The notes under the pieces: generated by a model
What the model was told of the DNA's origin: nothing
What the model saw: only the letters and a program-made list of their open reading frames with translations
Database searches by the model: none
Shown: positions 8,047-15,162 of the stretch, one piece after another
Numbering within the stretch: position 1 is the stretch's first letter
Layout: the number at the start of each line of letters is the position of its first letter
Translations under genes and position numbers: made by a program
Origin: Chrysochromulina tobinii
Lineage: Eukaryota; Haptophyta; Prymnesiales; Chrysochromulinaceae
NCBI GenBank assembly: GCA_001275005.1
Contig: JWZX01001925.1
Span: 1 to 15,162 of the forward strand
DNA: 15,162 nucleotides
Reading direction: 5' to 3'

Positions 8047-8503
8047 GAGGAGCATTTCGTTGAAGATGCTTGGTTGACAAGACTTACAGGTTTTCTTGTA
8101 AACATCCGCGGACGACCGCGGGGGGGAACGAGGAAGTGGGCCGTCTTACGTTCGTCCTCGGCCCTGCGGCTGGTTTTCTTGAGGGGTCGCATGAGTCCCC
8201 GTGTGTTGGGCGAGGGGGCGAGAAGCTGAACATCAAAAACCAAAAGTGAACGTTCTATGCCGCGCGGGTTTCGTTTGCGGTTTCAACATGTATCACCGAT
8301 TTCGATGAATGCAGTGCCTGGGTATGGGTCTGCGGTGTTGAATCGAATGTGGAAAACTGTTCGGAACATGGACGCGCGCTCTCCTGTCTCCATGCTGTGT
8401 AATTAAGAATTGCCGGCAGTTATCACGTCGAAAGCAGACGCCGAGATGATTGTGCACGCCGCTGTCCGCGTCGTGTTCGTTGCGTATTGCCTCAACGCTC
8501 ATA
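8047..8503. other. Convergent 3' region between the nucleoporin and eIF1A
   Basis: The plus-strand nucleoporin and minus-strand eIF1A genes end facing each other across 457 bp. No convincing gene is present. The open frame near 8293-8523 on the minus strand overlaps the last intron and 3' flank of eIF1A and has no family resemblance. No AATAAA is seen on either strand. A small perfect hairpin (CCGCGG, loop ACGA, CCGCGG) lies at 8106-8121, 60 nt past the nucleoporin stop. Confidence 0.55.
8106..8121 (+). repeat. 6-bp perfect stem with a 4-nt loop in the nucleoporin 3' flank
   Basis: CCGCGG (8106-8111), loop ACGA, CCGCGG (8116-8121). It would sit in the nucleoporin 3' UTR. Such a short GC-rich stem can arise by chance in this base composition. 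Confidence 0.35.
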
Positions 8504-9287
8504 TCAAATGTCGTCCTGTACACGAGGAGGCCACGGAGGGTCGACGTGTATAAGTGTGCGAGCGTGAGTGCATGGTCGCTCCCGCTCTTATGTGTTCCGG
8601 AGGACCACTCACCAGATCGTCCATGTCAGCTCCCTGTGCATCCTCGTCGAAGTCAAAGTCTGCGAGAGAGCGCGACACCCGTCAGCATTTGAAGGCTCGA
8701 GGGCACGTGGCGAGTGCACGCGCGCAGCAAGTGGCGCGGCACGCACTGTCGTCGCCAAACTCTTCGCCCTCGAGCATCTCAGTGCCTGCATTGATTTGCA
8801 CCGTGTCGGGCAGCTCGCCATAGGTTTTGAGGCTGCGGGCTTCATCGCCATCGTACTTGAGGATGATGTCGGCCTGCAGACACGTTTGGCAAAGGTAAGC
8901 CACGGATACGAGGGTCCAGCGAGGCTCTCAGCGTGTACCTTCTGATCCTGAAAGTCACGCAAGCCCAGCAAGACAATATCGCCCACGCCTATCCACACCC
9001 GCTTGCGTAGCTTGCCGCGGATATGGCAAAGTCGGTTGACCCCGTCGAAACAGAAAGCTTCCACCCGACCGTTGCCGAGCATGCGCGTCACCTGGGCATA
9101 TTCTGTTCACCATGGAAACGAACCCAAGGTCAGCCACTAGGTAAGGAAAGGAGAGCACGGCAGATTTTGGGCCACTCGGCTACCGCGCACCTTGTCCGTC
9201 CTCCTTGAACGTGAGCTCCCGCTTCATGTCGCCGTCCGCCTTACCACGACGACGGTTCTTACCACCCTTGCCCTTGTTTTTCACCAT
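8504..9287 (-). CDS. EIF1A: Translation initiation factor eIF1A (five exons)
   Basis: eIF1A binds the ribosomal A site, promotes scanning and start selection, and contacts eIF5B through its acidic C-terminal tail. Exons by similarity and splice sites: 9287-9191, 9102-8939, 8873-8747, 8659-8613, 8515-8504. The joined frame is 447 nt and 148 residues, close to the human 144. The N-terminus is [16 protein letters not shown] (basic tail). The OB-fold includes [31 protein letters not shown] and [15 protein letters not shown]; the helix has [13 protein letters not shown]; the acidic tail is [17 protein letters not shown]. Introns are 88, 65, 87 and 97 nt, with GTGCGC, GTACAC, GTGCGT and GTGAGT donors and CAG acceptors except the first and last, which end ACAG. 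The start codon has A at -3 and G at +4. The first four exons are very secure. The last rests on a 12-nt exon that restores the family's Asp-Asp-Ile end and stop. Confidence 0.93.
8516..8612 (-). other. Last intron of eIF1A, with a frame-continuing retention form
   Basis: The donor GTGAGT follows the codon for the last Leu of DDL, and the acceptor TGTACAG precedes the 12-nt exon that reads Asp-Asp-Ile-stop. If this intron were retained, translation would continue for about three dozen unrelated residues before a TGA, and the Asp-Asp-Ile end would be lost. The splice choice here therefore decides the C-terminus that binds eIF5B. Confidence 0.7.
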
Positions 9288-10161
9288 CCTGGCGGGTTCC
9301 GGCGCCTTCGAGCTTCTGCGCTGAGGTCCTCGTGTGGGTCCTCGCGGCAAAAAGTGCGACCGTGGCCCGATGGCTACGTGATCAACACAACGCTTCAGCG
9401 GACACGCAAGCATTGACCATCTAAGCGATACTAACCCTATCCCGAACCCGAACCCTACGAACCCAACCCGTCCTGACCCCTCCACACAGTGAACTCCATG
9501 TGCAAACGAGCACGGGTGGCTGATCGTGAATGCGCGCCGGACGGGACGCAGCTATGAATCGCCGATACCAATCGCCGCACATCACCGTGGAGTCGTGGAT
9601 GGAGATCGGATAACGGAGTCATCAATCGACAACCAACACTTGCGGTAGCCGCATTTATTGTCCGCGTGGCGCTCGATACGGCGCGAAACTCAAGAAACCG
9701 TGCGCACCACCGACCACGCGTGAACCGATCTGTGCTGTGGCTCCACCACTCAACCCGTACGCGGTGGGGTAGACGCACATATACTGTCAGAGAGGCCTCC
9801 ACAGCCCACTCTAAGTCGAAAGCAGAAAGGCATGAGCCATCGCGCAACCGCAAGGGCAGCGCAGCGCGTTGCTTCTGCGGCGTACGCATGCCACATGGTC
9901 GCTGTGCCGCGTTGTGTCTCGCGGGCGACCGAGCCACCATGGTCCGGTCCCGGTCTCGCCTCTCGCCGCTGCACTCATCCCTCGCGGTTCTCTCACGCCT
10001 GACGGCGCCATTCTCATGCGCCAATGCCAACGGCAAGCGCCCAAGGCATGCTACCAACCCTCATGCTCTCCGGGGTCGACAGATCACCCAACCGCTGCAT
10101 CCGTGTTCCGAATCCCCGCGCCCTTGCCCGACGCTCTCCGGATGGTCCTCTTGTCGTAGTC
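9288..10161. other. Intergenic region between eIF1A and CAP-D2, no gene seen
   Basis: This 874-bp stretch holds the eIF1A promoter at its left end and the CAP-D2 3' flank at its right end; both genes are on the minus strand. Open frames on both strands (for example 9455-10057 minus and 9666-10316 plus) are Arg/Ser/His-rich, lack any family motif and look like GC-rich noise. An AATAAA on the minus strand at 9654-9659 is the only canonical poly(A)-like hexamer seen, but it is about 500 nt past the CAP-D2 stop. I found no tRNA, 5S or snRNA signature. Confidence 0.6.
9433..9457. promoter_or_regulatory. Paired telo-box-like AACCCTA motifs upstream of eIF1A
   Basis: AACCCTA occurs at 9433-9439 and again at 9451-9457, within a degenerate run of (C/G)AACCC units covering about 9431-9470. 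The motifs lie about 146-170 bp upstream of the eIF1A start codon. In plants the telo box (AAACCCTA) is a known promoter element of translation genes; using it for this organism is inference. Confidence 0.35.
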
Positions 10162-13100
10162 TCAGGCGCGCGTCCGCCTCGAGCGCGCCGCAGTTGGCAC
10201 GGGTGCCGCTGCGGGTGCCGCCGCGGGTGCCGCCGCCGCCACCTTGCGGCTGCCACCCTTACGCCCACCAGTCGCAGCCACGGCCGGCTGTCCTGGCTGT
10301 GCCGGGGCGTCACTAAGTGCCTCACGAGTCACCTCCGACCGCGAGGACCCATGCCGTGTGGGTGGCTCGTTCTCAGCATCGGAGTCGCCCGCCTCGTCGT
10401 CACCGCCCTTGCGCCCAGATTTGAGCGATTGCTCGAGCTTGTCGACGGCAGGCTTGAGCTCGGGCTGCTCCTTAGCTTGCGCAGTGAGCGACTTGCGCAT
10501 GCGCGCCACCAGACCTTTGAAGCAGTCGAGCGCCTCGTCGTCGCCCAGCTTGTTGCGCCACGTGTTCTTGAGCTCAAGTACCTTGGAAATCGACTTGGCC
10601 GTGTGCGGTAACTCGCACACGCAGAAGGCGATGCAGCGGTGGAAGCGCGGCGCGTCGTCGCCGTTGAAGCGGTGGCACAGCGTGTCGGCCATCTGCTCGA
10701 TATACTTGCCCTCTTTGGGGATGAAGGTGAAAAGGAAGCCGATCACCTCGCGGAAGGCCTCGGGGCTGAGGTTCGCATCGGTCGACAGCGCGGAGACGAC
10801 GTCGGGCAGCATCTTGTACACGTTGGTCGTGTCCATGGTCTTGTACTCGCCAAAGAAGAGTCGCGCAAGCGATGCGAGGTGCGCGTCCTCGTCGACGAGC
10901 CGCAGTGCGAGCTCGACGGCGCCTTTAGGCCGGATCGTGCCGCCGAGGATTAGGTGGGTTAGCACCGTCAGCACCGTCTTGCGCACGCGCGTGTCGGGCT
11001 GCGTGCGATGCGAGAGCTGCTCGTAGAAATGCGGCATCCATGGCTCGACGATGTTGGTCGTGCGATGCTGACCCGCGAGGTCGCCAAGCGCGACGGCTAT
11101 GTTGGCGCGGATGGCGCCCTCGGACTCATTCTGCATCGTCTCGAAGAGCAGCGGCAGCTGAGCCTCGCAGAAGCTCGGCGAGAGGCACATGAACTTGCAC
11201 AGCGCGAGCACCGCGTTGCCACGCAGCTCGACCCCAAAGTGGCCGCCCTCGTTGCGGCAGACTGCGACGACGAGCGGAGCCCACGCGCCAATCAGCGCCG
11301 TCGGATCAAGAAGCTGCTCACCGAACGTCTCGAACAGCTGCCGCTCCTCGTCCGCCGCAGCCTCTGAGGCCTTTTTCTTGTCCTCGGCGGCGTCATCCGG
11401 ATCGTGCTTCTCCTTACCAGCCTCGCCCTTCTTTGTCTCGGCGCCGGCCGCCGTGGCCTGCTCGCCCTGGCGGAGCTTCTTCTCGCAGTCCTCGAGGTGG
11501 ACTAGCATCTTGATGGCCACGTGGCCCAGCCCAAAGAGCAGGCGCGAGAGGGCACCAGGGCACCCTGTCGGCGCGCCAGCACTCACACGCTCGCCCATCT
11601 TATGCAGCACGTCCGTGCACATCTTCTCCGGTTTCAGGCCATATGCGAAGAGGTTGGCGATCGCGTGGTCGGCGACGGCGTACCACGCGCCCGCTTGCGC
11701 AGGCGGCGGCGCGTTGGTGAGCAACCTCTCCATGGCGCCGGTGATCGCCTTCGCTTGCTTGGGCTCGAGGCTACCGGCCGAAGCGCTCCGCCGCAGCGCG
11801 ATGCACAGGTGGCGAGTAAAGGTGAGGTCCAGCTTGGCAAGGCCGTTCTCAAGCGCTTGGGCCTGCGCCTTCGTCTGCTCAATGAGCAAAGCACGCTCGC
11901 AACGCAGGAGTTGAGCGTCCTTGGCGCCGGCCATGTTGAGCAGTGCGAGGGCCGGGCTGCGGTCGGCCGCCTGCGCGCGAGGGCCCCGCACGACCTCCCA
12001 AAGAGTCGCGATGAGCGTGGGTGGCAGCAGGCCCTCCTCATGCCACTCGGACATGACCTCCTCGAGCGAGGTGAGCTCGCCAAAGCTCGCCTCGCGCGCG
12101 AGGTCGAGCAGCTTGCGGCACGCGGTCTGCACTTGCTCGGCCGTGCCGCAACGGCCACGGGCACTAGTGCAGTCGAGGAAGACGTCCTGCGCAGCTCGCA
12201 ACGCCGCTTTCTTGACGGCCTCCTTCTTGCTGAAGACGAGCGGCAGCACGCTCGCCGCCCGCGCGCCCTGGAGCGCGTAACCTTGCGCGAAGACGACGGC
12301 CTCAATCGCCCACTCCACGTCGGAGGCAGTGCCCGAGTGGAGGAGCGGGAGCACGTTCGAGAGCAGCCGCTGGCGCATGAGCTCCTCGAAGCGCAGCGCA
12401 TGCTCGATCACCTCGAGAGTGCGCTCCTCGCGCGTCTGCGCCGGTTGATGCGCCGAAGGAGGCTGCTTGATGTCCGTCGCGGCATCCTCGTTCTCGTCCA
12501 CGGCCTCGTGGCCAGCCGCTGCCTCGCCAGCTGCATCCTCGGCTGCTGCCACGCTAGCCAACTCGCCAGCCGTTTCGGCTGTGACGGCCTTGTCGGCCTC
12601 GGCAGCATCGGACTTGTCGCGCGCGCTGGCAGCGATCGCCACTTGCTCGCGAAGCTCGTCGCGTTGCGCCTGGAGCTGCGTGACGTTGAAGCTTCGGCAC
12701 AAGTACGGGTTGGAGTCCAGCAACTTGCCAAACAACTGCAGTGCCTTCTTGCGCACGTCCGCCGAGCCCTTATCAAGCAGCCGCTCGAGTGCCTTTTCGG
12801 CCACCTCGAGGTACTTCTCGAGCGGGAGCACCGACGTGGCGCAGAGGACCGCGAGCGCCGTGCTCTGCGCCACCTTGAAGTCGCAGAGCGAGCACAGGGA
12901 GTCGAGTGCAGCCCCGCGCACGGAGGCGATCGTGTCGGTCGTGCGATCGAGCAGCACCTGCAGCAGCTCGGCCGGCGGCGTTTGCGTACGCATCTCTTCT
13001 GCCTCGGCGTGCGAGGCGCTGCACATCCTCAGCCTCGCGAGCTGCACGAGCAACTGGCCGTGCGCACGCACGCAACCGGCGCGCAACTGATATGCGTGCG

Positions 13101-14293
13101 CGTCGAGGAGAGGTTGGAGGAGCTCTATGTTTCGCGAGAGCAGCAGCGGCGCGTGGCCTGCGAGGGCCGTCAGGAAGCTCGCCACGTTCTGAGCATTCTT
13201 GGAGCTGGCCTTGTCATCAGCGAGCTGGGAGTCTGGCAGCGCCGCGAGCTCCTCGAGCACGCTCGTCACCAGCCGATTTGCACCCTCGTCGCCGAACTCG
13301 TCAAGGAGATGCTTCATGAACTCGGCGACGTGCTTGATCATCGCCTCCTGCGTGCTCTCGGAGACGAACTCCACCAGCCGGCTGACGACGGTGTCCGTCT
13401 GCTTGTACCGCAGCGCTGGCAGAGCGATCAGGCGCCACAAGGCGTCTCGCAGAGAGGTAGCACCCACCTTATGGGCGCCCGGCTGCTCGAGGATTGCGAA
13501 TGCGGCCGTGTGAAAGCGCTGAATGAACTTCTCTTCGGGTGGCCGGTGGTTCCACAGCTGCTCCAGACCGGGTGTCTTTCCGTGTGCCTGCGCGTAGGGA
13601 GGGACGACGGTAGGGACAGACGGGGGTTGTGAGCTGCAGCTCTCAGGGCCCAGGGTGTACAGCTGGACGAGAGGAGCGCGGCGCGACGGGGGGTGGGCTG
13701 CGGCTACGATTACTCACGTCGAGGACCTCCTGTAGGCGCAGGGCCGCCTCCTCGCGGTGGGCCTCCCAGTCGAATGCAATCTCGGCTTCTGCTTTGCCCG
13801 CACGTTTCTTGCCCTTTCCAGCTGGGTTGGCCACCGCGCCGGCGGCCTTGTCGGCGTGTGCCTTCTCGGCCACCTGCACAAGCCATGACAGTAAATAGAC
13901 TGCCGCCTTGAGCGCGGCACGGCAGCGCGCCACTGCCTCGTCTGCTGCACCAATCTGTACCACGTGCTTGCAAGCCCTCAGCACGGTCCCCACCATCCCC
14001 GCGCTCAGGTCGCATGCCGCGCGGCGCGCTCCCTCTCGCATAGGAATGCCCACGACCAGCGTCACCGTGGCCGCCTGCGCCTCGGAGTCGAGGCTGGCGA
14101 AGTTGTTGATTGCTGAGAAGGCGATAGAAAAGGCGCCATCGTCACAGAGCGCAGCGACAGCATCATTGGCGATCCGCTGTGCGTGCTGCTCGAGTAACCA
14201 GGGCGTCGTCGACGCCTCCTCATGCACTTGCCAGTGCCCAGCCTGCTCCGAAAGCAGCTCGGCAGGGTTGCCCGGGATGGCGAAGTCGGTCAT
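10162..14293 (-). CDS. NCAPD2: Condensin complex subunit 1 (CAP-D2 / Cnd1), two exons
   Basis: This is a HEAT-repeat regulatory subunit of condensin I, which compacts chromosomes with SMC2/SMC4 and CAP-H. Exon 1 is 14293-13718 (192 codons, from MTDFAIPGN to LQEVLD). Exon 2 is 13587-10162 (1141 codons plus TGA), resuming with AHGKTPGLEQLW. The joined protein is 1333 residues, near the human 1401. The splice is phase 0. The C-terminal Cnd1 domain (about residues 980-1150) is clear: ALCKFMCLSPSFC, IRANIAVALGDLAG, WMPHFYEQLSHR, RVRKTVLTVLTHLIL and LARLFFGEYK, followed by FCVCELPHTAKSISKVL. Two acidic or charged low-complexity inserts (roughly nt 12430-12640 and 11340-11460) and a basic Ala/Pro/Arg tail look lineage-specific. 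The first exon is less conserved but carries the expected helical N-terminus. CAP-D3 is the alternative; the post-Cnd1 segment fits CAP-D2 better. Confidence 0.92.
13588..13717 (-). other. Intron of CAP-D2
   Basis: This 130-nt intron has donor GTGAGT directly after the GAC codon and acceptor CGCAG before GCACACGGA. Removing it joins exons in phase 0 and links the exon 1 segment LQEVLD to LEQLWNHRPPEEKF, which leads into the HEAT region. The intron carries an in-frame stop, so retention would truncate the protein after about 190 authentic residues plus a short tail. Confidence 0.85.
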
Positions 14294-14325
14294 AATCGCC
14301 TGGACGAAAGAGAGCCGGTGCGCAC

Positions 14326-14343
14326 TTACCAAAACGGCGCCAT
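14326..14343 (-). other. Possible 5-codon upstream ORF of CAP-D2
   Basis: ATG GCG CCG TTT TGG TAA lies 33 nt before the CAP-D2 start codon and in a different frame. It would act only if transcription starts upstream of 14343, which the sequence does not show. Its end overlaps a GGTAAGT donor-like string, but the matching acceptor would make a 30-nt intron and give no useful frame. Confidence 0.25.
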
Positions 14344-14351
14344 TTGGACAC

Positions 14352-14360
14352 GGCGGGAAA
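14352..14360 (-). promoter_or_regulatory. E2F-like site upstream of CAP-D2
   Basis: The minus strand reads TTTCCCGCC, an exact match to the E2F consensus TTTSSCGC, 59 bp before the CAP-D2 start codon. E2F-DP factors drive S/G2-phase genes in animals and plants, and a condensin subunit is a sensible target. The motif is seen; the regulation is inferred. Confidence 0.45.
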
Positions 14361-14384
14361 CCAACACGGCGCGTTCATAAATAT

Positions 14385-14432
14385 GGCTCACCGCCGAAGG
14401 TGGGTCACCGCGCCGAAGGTGGGTCACCGCGC
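14385..14432. repeat. Short tandem repeat, about 19-bp unit, 2.5 copies
   Basis: GGCTCACCGCCGAAGGTG (14385-14402), GGTCACCGCGCCGAAGGTG (14403-14421) and a partial GGTCACCGCGC (14422-14432). Each full unit contains CACC and GGTG arms that could pair. It lies about 90-140 bp upstream of the CAP-D2 start. Confidence 0.7.
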
Positions 14433-14476
14433 GGCGTGCGCTGCGCGCTCCGTTCACACAGTATTCTCCCAAGAGT

Positions 14477-14574
14477 TACTATCGTAGTCAAGTCAAGTCA
14501 AGTCTATACATAAACAACAGACAACCATACGGAAGCCTATTGACTTGACTTGACTTGACTTGACTACTATCGTA
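14477..14574. mobile_element. Miniature inverted-repeat element with a 10-bp flanking direct repeat
   Basis: A 78-bp core (14487-14564) begins with GTCAAGTCAAGTCAAGTC and ends with its reverse complement, extended by one extra TTGAC unit. It is flanked on both sides by the same 10 bp, TACTATCGTA (14477-14486 and 14565-14574), as a target-site duplication would be. The 36-bp centre is AT-rich compared with the surroundings and has no coding capacity. The layout matches a MITE; a duplication of 9-11 bp is typical of Mutator-like elements, though that assignment is inference. Confidence 0.6.
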
Positions 14575-14634
14575 CGTCTCGTTACACCGCGGGGTCTGAG
14601 GGCAACTTCGTCAGGCTGCGTTCCGTTCATTCTC

Positions 14635-14782
14635 GTGGTGGGTGGGTCCGACCCGCGTGTAACGTTTTTGTGGGTGGGTGGTTGAGGCCGGAGGCCTTAA
14701 AATTTTAGTGTGAGTGGGTGGGTGGGTATGGTGTGCAAGCGGCCAGGGCCTCATAAACTGAGGTGAGTTGGGTGGGTGGGTG
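14635..14782 (+). repeat. Four GGGT clusters (possible G-quadruplex motifs)
   Basis: GTGGGT-type runs occur at 14635-14647, 14670-14682, 14714-14727 and 14769-14782, each with two or three GGGT units. Clusters 3 and 4 have three GGG runs separated by single T. On the plus strand this is G-rich; on the minus strand, which both flanking genes use, it is C-rich. It lies in the 3' flank of the right-edge gene. Confidence 0.6.
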
Positions 14783-14822
14783 TTCCTGCCGCCGCGGCCA
14801 GACCTCCCCCTGGTTTCCGACC

Positions 14823-15162
14823 TCAACGATACACGCGCCGCTCGTTTTCACGTGCGGCACCAACACGCGGCACGGTCGGGGGGGGCGCATTCCCGAGCCT
14901 CTCGAGCTCGGACTGCTTGCGCGGTTTCTTTGCGGGCTGGACTGCCAAAGCGTGCTCGCGTGCGATGCGCTTCTTGACCTCGGTTGACAGCACTTTTATC
15001 TCACCAGCCGTAGCTGTGAAACCAGCAGCAACCAGCGCGTCGTACGCGTCGACGAGCGTCGGCAAGAGCGGGAACGTCTCGGCCGTCTTGGCCGCCTTGG
15101 CCACCTCCTTGCCTTCCGACTTGACGGCGTTCTTTGCGCGATGCTTTGCTGTCGAGACCGGA
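14823..15162 (-). CDS. C-terminal part of an unrecognised Lys/Ala-rich protein, cut by the right edge
   Basis: The frame is open from the window edge to a TGA at 14825-14823, giving at least 112 residues; the true start is outside the window. The visible part starts with a basic stretch (KHRAKNAVKSEGKEVAKAAK), followed by a probable helical segment (FPLLPTLVDAYDALVAAGF, then EIKVLSTEVKKRIAREHAL) and another basic patch (KKPRKQSELERLG), ending in a Pro-containing, Arg-rich tail. The basic patches suggest a nuclear or RNA/DNA-binding protein, but I recognise no family. The final 25 residues could instead be read-through into an intron if a splice site is used near 14890; I see no strong donor. 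A GTG within the frame at 15104 is not taken as a start. Confidence 0.6.
   Translation of the reverse strand, partial: PVSTAKHRAKNAVKSEGKEVAKAAKTAETFPLLPTLVDAYDALVAAGFTATAGEIKVLSTEVKKRIAREHALAVQPAKKPRKQSELERLGNAPPPTVPRVGAARENERRVYR

Larger units (their letters stand above)
14294..14822. other. Repeat-rich spacer and CAP-D2 promoter region
   Basis: This 529-bp stretch lies between the CAP-D2 start and the stop of the next minus-strand gene. It contains an E2F-like site, a short tandem repeat, a small transposon-like element and four GGGT clusters, listed separately. An AT-rich palindrome TAAAATTTTA is at 14698-14707. No open frame here looks like a gene. Confidence 0.65.

Noticed and set aside
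7404-8243. Minus-strand open frame with repeated PEGCPNAGVLTPI units
   Set aside because: It is the complement of the 39-bp FG-repeat array; the plus frame encodes proper FG repeats in a long conserved gene.
9431-9470. A true telomere or chromosome end
   Set aside because: The repeats are few and degenerate, and genes continue on both sides.
9455-10316. Open frames on both strands between eIF1A and CAP-D2
   Set aside because: Arg/Ser/His-rich composition, overlapping in several frames, no family motif and no plausible splice structure; best read as noncoding.
11521-13632. 703-residue plus-strand open frame
   Set aside because: It is wholly antisense to CAP-D2 exon 2, whose protein has clear family similarity; the plus frame has none.
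14294-14343. An upstream ATG plus a 30-nt GTAAGT...CCAG intron extending the CAP-D2 N-terminus
   Set aside because: The intron is too short compared with the 65-130 nt introns here, and joining the ends gives an immediate stop.
1-15162. CRISPR array, prophage, tRNA or rRNA genes
   Set aside because: There are no evenly spaced direct repeats with unique spacers, no phage genes, and no tRNA T-loop/anticodon-arm pattern or rRNA core sequence on either strand by eye.

Overview
This is a GC-rich nuclear eukaryotic window. The evidence is spliceosomal GT-AG introns of 65-130 nt, eukaryote-only gene families (Tudor-SN, an FG-nucleoporin, eIF1A, a condensin subunit) and no operon-like spacing. The GC-rich, Ala/Pro-rich coding style with small introns would fit a haptophyte or a similar microalga, but no lineage-diagnostic gene is present, so that placement is only a guess.

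Layout, left to right: (1) a possible C-terminal tail of a plus-strand gene cut by the left edge (2-151), then about 430 bp of 3' flank holding a perfect 26-bp palindrome. (2) SND1/Tudor-SN on the minus strand (580-3270), apparently intronless and full length. (3) A 372-bp divergent promoter region. (4) A large plus-strand nucleoporin of the Nup214/Nup159 type (3643-8046): beta-propeller, Pro-rich linker, coiled coil, an unexpected ankyrin-like module, and a C-terminal FG domain with a 39-bp tandem repeat. (5) A convergent 3' intergenic region. (6) eIF1A on the minus strand (8504-9287), rebuilt here as five exons; the last coding exon is only 12 nt and restores the conserved acidic Asp-Asp-Ile end. 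(7) About 870 bp with no convincing gene, carrying telo-box-like AACCCTA motifs upstream of eIF1A. (8) The condensin I subunit CAP-D2 on the minus strand (10162-14293) in two exons, with an E2F-like site just upstream. (9) A repeat-rich spacer containing a tiny element with terminal inverted repeats and a 10-bp flanking direct repeat, plus GGGT clusters. (10) The C-terminal part of an unrecognised Lys/Ala-rich minus-strand protein that runs off the right edge.

The genes are housekeeping functions (RNA regulation, mRNA export and the nuclear pore, translation initiation, chromosome condensation) and do not form one pathway. I see no defence, biosynthetic or mobile gene cassette. The points worth a second look are the ankyrin-bearing nucleoporin, the miniature transposon-like element, the 26-bp palindrome and the micro-exon of eIF1A.
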